The notes below the pieces were generated by a model, which was given only the letters and a program-made list of their open reading frames with translations, did not search any database and was not told where the DNA came from. From Zymoseptoria tritici IPO323 (taxonomy: Eukaryota; Ascomycota; Dothideomycetes; Mycosphaerellales; Mycosphaerellaceae), in the NCBI RefSeq assembly GCF_000219625.1, contig NC_018212.1, positions 1,426,001 through 1,490,000 on the forward strand: a DNA stretch of 64,000 nt, given 5' to 3'. Shown here piece after piece: positions 59,485-64,000 of this stretch. The position numbers were made by a program, and so were the translations under genes. Position 1 is the stretch's first letter. Every line of letters begins with the position of its first letter.

Positions 59485-60547
59485 TTACCTTGGAGTCTGT
59501 ACAGTGTATTCTCCCAGCACGCCGGAGTAGAACTTGTAGAAACGGGTATCTCTGTTATCTCTGTTCTCGTCGTCCTCTTTCGCGTTCCTGTCTCCCATCT
59601 CTTTCTTGTCCTCAGGAAACAACGGAAGGGAGTGCTCTCGAATCAAGGCCGGCGTGCCCGATCGCTTGGGAGTGGGAGCGTGGATGACGGTCTCGCCTCC
59701 ATCTCTGGGACCGCGCTTTCGGCCTCTCGATTCCTCGACTTCCTGTCGGGTTTGCATCTCAGGCCTCTCCCTGACCTTCACGCTGCTTTGACCTCTCCAG
59801 AACCCGGATGGAGGACCAGCGTCGTCATAGTCGTCCGAGGAGGACGACGCAGCACTTTTCCTCTTGAACTGGCGGACCTTCTTCCCGTCTTCGTGACTCC
59901 TCCTCTCCTTGGTGTTTATTTGGAGTACTCCCCTTCTCTTCGACAACCTTGATTGGCTTGGCCAAATCTCCCTCCAAAAGTCAAGCGGCGGAGGTGGCGT
60001 CTCGTCTTTGGCTGAATTATTTTTCTGCTCCGCTGGAGTGATCTCTCTTCCGACACCGGCCATTCCAATATCTGCCTCGTCAATGTCACTCTCTCCGTCG
60101 AACGGGTTGCCGGGATCCGAATAGACCGTGTCCCTCAGTCGACCAATCTTTCTTGTCTTGGAGAGCTTGACGTATGCTTTGGCGACGACTACTGGATCTC
60201 CCAATATATTCACTTGTGGTGGCTGCAGCTCAAGTTCGGATTCTGACGATGACGAAGCTGAGAAAGAGGAGATGGAGAATGGATGACTGTCTTTGCGATC
60301 GCCATAGTTGGATGGAAGGTCGTCTTCGCCATCCTCTTGATCCCATTCTTCAAATGGAAGGTCGGAATGAAAGCGGTATGGTGATATCGATTTCGAGTCT
60401 GTTCAAGACGGTCAGTGATGTCCTATGAGACAGTGAGACAATGGAATGACCGAGGAGAGAAGATATTAGGTTGTGATAGAAGAGATTGACAGTCTTACTT
60501 ACAGGTCCGAGCAGCTTACCGTGAATCAACAAAAGCTGGTTGCTCAT
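59485..60547 (-). CDS. Unknown disordered, charged protein
   Basis: Model: exon 1 60520-60547 (28 nt, MSNQLLLIH plus one base), intron 60399-60519, exon 2 59485-60398; 313 aa in frame. After YRFHSDLPFEEWDQEDGEDD comes a Ser/Glu stretch, then ILGDPVVVAKAYVKLSKTRK, an acidic segment, basic clusters (KKVRQFKRK; RGRKRGPRD) and a polar C-terminus. It is likely nuclear because of the basic clusters. No family recognised. The tiny first exon is the weak point; an internal Met at 60213 would give a 242-aa form. Confidence 0.6.
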
Positions 60548-60649
60548 CTATGTCGGAAGGCGAGAGCGAAACCGCCCAAGGTAATCGACGGAAGGACCGA
60601 ATCAGGACGAAAACAAATGTGCAAGGCAACGGCGACGCAAAGAAATGAA

Positions 60650-61627
60650 TCACCGACCTCCTCTCCCCTGATAGCATCTCGGGCACAGGCCGGCCTTCAA
60701 GAACAATCCCTCGGACTCACTCCCTCCGACCGGTCGTCCGCATCTCTGGCAGTCCTCCAACATGTCTTCCGCTCCACAATCAGCGAAGTCCATTCCAGAA
60801 TCATCAGAATTCTGCCTACCTTTCTTGTTGCCATCCTTCTTGCGCAAGGGATCCAAGCCGCGTGCGAGGAACATGGCAATCTCTTCACTAGCCGTGTGAC
60901 CTCCGCCGCTCGACGAAGTCTCCTTCTGGCCAGGAAGATGACCCGACTTCTTCAGCCTGTCGATCTCTTCCTCGGCACTCCATCGGACATCACCACCGCT
61001 TCCTCGCCCCTGCAAAGCAGCCTGGACGGCAAGTCTGCGCTCCTCGGCAGTCATCGACATGCCGACGAGATCCTGCACACCCTTGTCGTCGTCCCAGATG
61101 CCCTCTTTCCGTGCTCGCCACTCGAGGAAGTCACGCTGAAATCGTGGTCGAAGGTTGGGATTGGCAGTACGGTCCTTCTCGAGATCTTCTTCGCGAGCAG
61201 CGGATTGCTCCGAGAGGTAGGTCGTGCGGGAGCTAGCTGGGAGAGTGAGCAGAGTCAAGTTCTTGGCGATGTCGTTCGATGCGCGGCGGATGCGGGATGG
61301 AGTGGAAGGACGGGATCGGGTGGATGCTTGGGAGCTGTTGGACGAGACGCTTCCGTTCCGGGAAGGAGACTTGCCGCTGAAACTTAGCTTCTTGAGGAAG
61401 GAGGATCCGGAAGAAGTTGGTCTCGCGGGCGGCAGAGGAGGAAAGACGGGCTTTCTCCGTGGTGGGATAGTGGACTGTTGTGGTGATGGCGGGTTTGCGG
61501 CCGCAACGGTTCGAGAAGGACGAGCTTGTGATGTCGTAGAAACGAAGCTGAGAACACTATCAGCGGACCCTGGTCGTGCTTGAGATGGAGACTCATTTCG
61601 TGGTCTCGAGTCGGACTGGTTGGCCAT
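60650..61627 (-). CDS. Unknown protein with C-terminal paired CxxC motif
   Basis: Intronless, 325 aa, ATG at 61627. The N-terminal half is Ser/Pro/Arg-rich and disordered. A central helical segment (RPRFQRDFLEWRARKEGIWDDD and EERRLAVQAAL) follows. The C-terminus has CQRCGRPVGG..LCPRC, two CxxC pairs about 24 residues apart, a likely zinc-binding knuckle. No named family. Same strand as the neighbours on both sides, with no sign of co-transcription. Confidence 0.78.
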   Translation of the reverse strand: MANQSDSRPRNESPSQARPGSADSVLSFVSTTSQARPSRTVAAANPPSPQQSTIPPRRKPVFPPLPPARPTSSGSSFLKKLSFSGKSPSRNGSVSSNSSQASTRSRPSTPSRIRRASNDIAKNLTLLTLPASSRTTYLSEQSAAREEDLEKDRTANPNLRPRFQRDFLEWRARKEGIWDDDKGVQDLVGMSMTAEERRLAVQAALQGRGSGGDVRWSAEEEIDRLKKSGHLPGQKETSSSGGGHTASEEIAMFLARGLDPLRKKDGNKKGRQNSDDSGMDFADCGAEDMLEDCQRCGRPVGGSESEGLFLKAGLCPRCYQGRGGR

Positions 61628-62241
61628 GGGTCTTCGCTGTACAGGTGCTGTAGGTGGGAAGGGCGAGTAGGTCGCTGGCGGTTGAGGTCTGGTCTGAGGA
61701 GAATGATGGCGACGAGAAGAGGACGATTGAGGAGGAGCCTGCTCTTGTATGCTTGAGGAACCAAGATATCGGGAGTGGGAAGAATGGGATTATATCAGCT
61801 TACAGTATGGCGATACAAAGAGCATGGTCGAACAACGAGAAGATGAAAGAGACATGGCGTTGCATTGTTTCATCTACGTCCAGATGAGTTTGAGCTTTGA
61901 GGACTTGGACAATGGCACTGCTGGCTTGGTGACGATGATGAAGGACAATGAGCTCAAGTCTGGGGGAGACCGAACCGATGTGACAATCAGGAGGCGGGAA
62001 GAAAGATTGAACATCATCCGCGTGCACGACCAACATCCGAGTCAAACAAGGTCTCAGAAGTGGAAGCGTCTAAGAAGAGCAAGAGTCAACACCTCGATTC
62101 GCATTGACTTGCTATGATATCAAAAAGAACAATATCTGTCTAACGATCACCCGTACAAGAAACGCTCCTTCCCTTTCATCCGCTTCCCATCCCGTCATCA
62201 ACTCCAACCCTTCCATTAATTAGTAAATCCCAATCTCATCT
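61628..62241. other. Intergenic, between two minus-strand genes
   Basis: A 122-codon frame on + (61749-62117) has no domain. Nothing recognised. Confidence 0.45.
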
Positions 62242-63177
62242 CTATAGCAAGCAGGCCAAAGCTCCGATAACAATCACAACAGCGCTGGTCGCAATGCCGA
62301 TCGACGATGATGCGGCACCCTGGTAAGCCGCTGGTGGAGTGCCATCGGTACCGTTGCCTCCAACAGGGGCGGTCTCAACTGGGCGAGCAGTAGGGGCGGA
62401 GCCTTCGGGCGCGGTGCCTGCAGGAGCAGTTCCGGCCGGAGCGGTGCCAGCTGGGGCGCTTCCAGCTGGGCTGTCAGATCCAGGAGCAGGAGAATCACCT
62501 CCGGTGGCAGCAGGTGGGTTGGAGCCGCCATCAGCAGGACCTGTTCCGGCCGGAGCAGTGCCAGCTGGAGCATCTCCAGTCGGGTTCTGAATTTGCCCAT
62601 CAGATATTTGTTGGATTGGCTTGCCGCTCGGTGCCGGGTTGCTGTCGCCACCGGTGGGAGTAGCGTCGGCGTTGGACTTGGGTGGCATGATGGTGCCTTC
62701 GTTTGCGTCGCAGTTGCATGGCTCGGTGATGGTCACGGGGATGGTGGATGGCTTGGACAGGTCGGAGTGGCAGACCGTGCAGTCCTTGACGGTGACTGTG
62801 TAACCTTGGGGTACGTGAGATGGGCCGGGAGTCCATGTGGGCGTGGCCTCAGCGCAAGACTCGGTGACGGTGTATGTGACTGGAACGGTTCCAGTTGGGC
62901 ACAGAGAGAGGTAGGTGGTCGTGTAAGTGGTGACGTGGCCAGGGGTTGGGGTGGCGGATGGCGCAGCACCCGAGGTGCAGTCAGGGCAGTAGGTGACGGT
63001 CACGCCGTTGGTGACGGTGATCATGGTCTCCATGGACGCAGACGTGCAGACATCGTATGTGACTGTGGTATAGCTGATGGGCGCGGACTCGTAGGCTGGC
63101 GGCGGCGCTGAAGTGGTCTGGGCATAAGCGCCTTGGACGGCGACAAGCGCAGCGACAGCTCCAGATCGGTATTTCAT
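62242..63177 (-). CDS. GPI-anchored cell-wall protein with Ala/Pro/Gly/Thr repeats
   Basis: Intronless, 311 aa. Signal peptide MKYRSGAVAALVAVQGAYA. The N-terminal half has about ten cysteines set in Thr/Val/Tyr-rich strands (ITVTNGVTVTYCPDC, TTTYLSLCPTG, VTVKDCTVCH, VTITEPCNC). The second half is a low-complexity APAGT repeat. The C-terminus is Ser/Ala followed by a hydrophobic tail (IGIATSAVVIVIGALACLL) fit for GPI attachment. It is likely linked to wall glucan; similar proteins are common surface components in ascomycetes. Exact homologue not identified. Confidence 0.88.
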   Translation of the reverse strand: MKYRSGAVAALVAVQGAYAQTTSAPPPAYESAPISYTTVTYDVCTSASMETMITVTNGVTVTYCPDCTSGAAPSATPTPGHVTTYTTTYLSLCPTGTVPVTYTVTESCAEATPTWTPGPSHVPQGYTVTVKDCTVCHSDLSKPSTIPVTITEPCNCDANEGTIMPPKSNADATPTGGDSNPAPSGKPIQQISDGQIQNPTGDAPAGTAPAGTGPADGGSNPPAATGGDSPAPGSDSPAGSAPAGTAPAGTAPAGTAPEGSAPTARPVETAPVGGNGTDGTPPAAYQGAASSSIGIATSAVVIVIGALACLL

Positions 63178-63388
63178 TGTGGCGATTTTTGAGTTGTTCG
63201 TTGCGAGAAGTCGCTGAAGGTGCTATTCGGAATGATGCTGATGAGGAATAGACGTGCGATGAACAGAATGCGAAACGAAGGTGGGAGGAAGACTGGTACT
63301 TTGGAAGATCGAACGAGTGAGATCTACCGAAAGCAGCGATTGTGAAGGACGAAAGACGAAAACGAATGCAGTGTCTGGCGTTATGTGC

Positions 63389-63394
63389 CTTATA
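63389..63394 (-). promoter_or_regulatory. TATA-like box of the wall-protein gene
   Basis: TATAAG on the minus strand about 210 bp upstream of ATG 63177. Confidence 0.3.
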
Positions 63395-64000
63395 GTGAGT
63401 TGCTGGGCGCGGTCGAAGATTGTGTTGATTCGGAACGCATTCCTAGCTGAGATTGTCGGCGTGGAGAGCTGGCGTACATTCCACGAGCTCCAAAAACATA
63501 CGGATTCGGGCTGGAGGCCGTAGCTGGCGTGCCCTCAAGACCTTGACTCTGGAGCCCACTAATGGTAAGATCAGTGAGGTAACGGCCGCAGTTTGGAGCG
63601 CCTTCAGATGCATGCGCCAGATCGTCAACTGCTTCCAACACATCGACTTACTTTGCAGGCCATGAGATCCTCAAATTTGACAGACCGCGCTGCACGTGGT
63701 CAATGCTTGCATCGTCCGCAGTCTCCCGCCATCGCGGCTCGCATGTGGCTGGAAAAGCCCATTGACGATTGCGTTCCGCCCAGAGATTGTTGTTTACATT
63801 CCTCTATTCACGCACGACTGCCGATTCGGAACAAGCGTGCTCGGCCATGGTCCGTTTCTCTGACTTAGCCGCTCGAATGAGACTGATCGTGTTGGCTGTG
63901 CAATGCGCGATGTAGCAGCGGATGCTGTCAAGACTGCCACCACTGGCCTGGGAGAACAGGGAAATCGTCCAATTCGAGCACCAGCCAGAAGCAGTCGTCG
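63395..64000. other. Window edge, no gene recognised
   Basis: Only short overlapping frames. Probably the distal promoter of the wall-protein gene or the flank of a gene outside the window. Confidence 0.45.

Overview
This is a filamentous ascomycete chromosome segment. Most genes carry short introns of about 50-120 nt (GT..AG, with CTGAC or CTAAC-like branch points). The CYP51 protein is 544 residues, and its residues fall on the numbering I know for Zymoseptoria tritici CYP51 (V136/Y137, A379/I381, Y459-G460-Y461, heme Cys482, S524). I therefore infer Zymoseptoria or a very close Mycosphaerellaceae relative. The species call rests on memory of that protein and was not checked by a search.

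Layout. (a) 1-10467 is a fast-evolving zone of secreted proteins. The 3' end of a mucin-like cysteine-rich gene lies at 48-875 on +, and an unknown multi-exon gene at 1519-2748 on +. A decayed paralogue of the first gene lies at 2905-10467 on -. It is split by a 5.6-kb Tad-like LINE (3137-8736) with a perfect 13-bp target-site duplication, and its reading frame continues across the insertion. (b) 11887-23000 is a run of minus-strand genes: CCT2 chaperonin, a GMC oxidoreductase, homocitrate synthase and CYP51. (c) 23459-30651, plus strand: a carboxymuconolactone-decarboxylase-like protein, divergent from CYP51, then the 1886-residue proteasome adaptor ECM29. (d) 30652-39865 is a gene-poor island with a complete but dead Ty1/copia element (31308-37665; 171-bp LTRs, 5-bp TSD AAGGG). 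It carries an antisense ORF relic and a tRNA-Cys-like relic between pol and the 3' LTR. (e) 39866-63177 is gene-dense: Zn2Cys6 regulator, GCK/Ste20 kinase, secreted M20 peptidase, a duplicated F-box-like protein, CDC6, a CYP505 P450-reductase fusion, a four-TM protein, two unknown proteins and a GPI-anchored wall protein.

Together the host genes are mostly conserved housekeeping functions: protein folding, proteasome, replication licensing, lysine and ergosterol synthesis, and polarity signalling. The variable parts are secreted or wall proteins and retroelements. The two retroelements are mutated in different ways. The LINE has lost TG/CA but keeps CG, which is classical RIP. The copia element has almost no CG. 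Exon borders were placed by hand from splice signals and frame continuity and have not been checked against transcripts.
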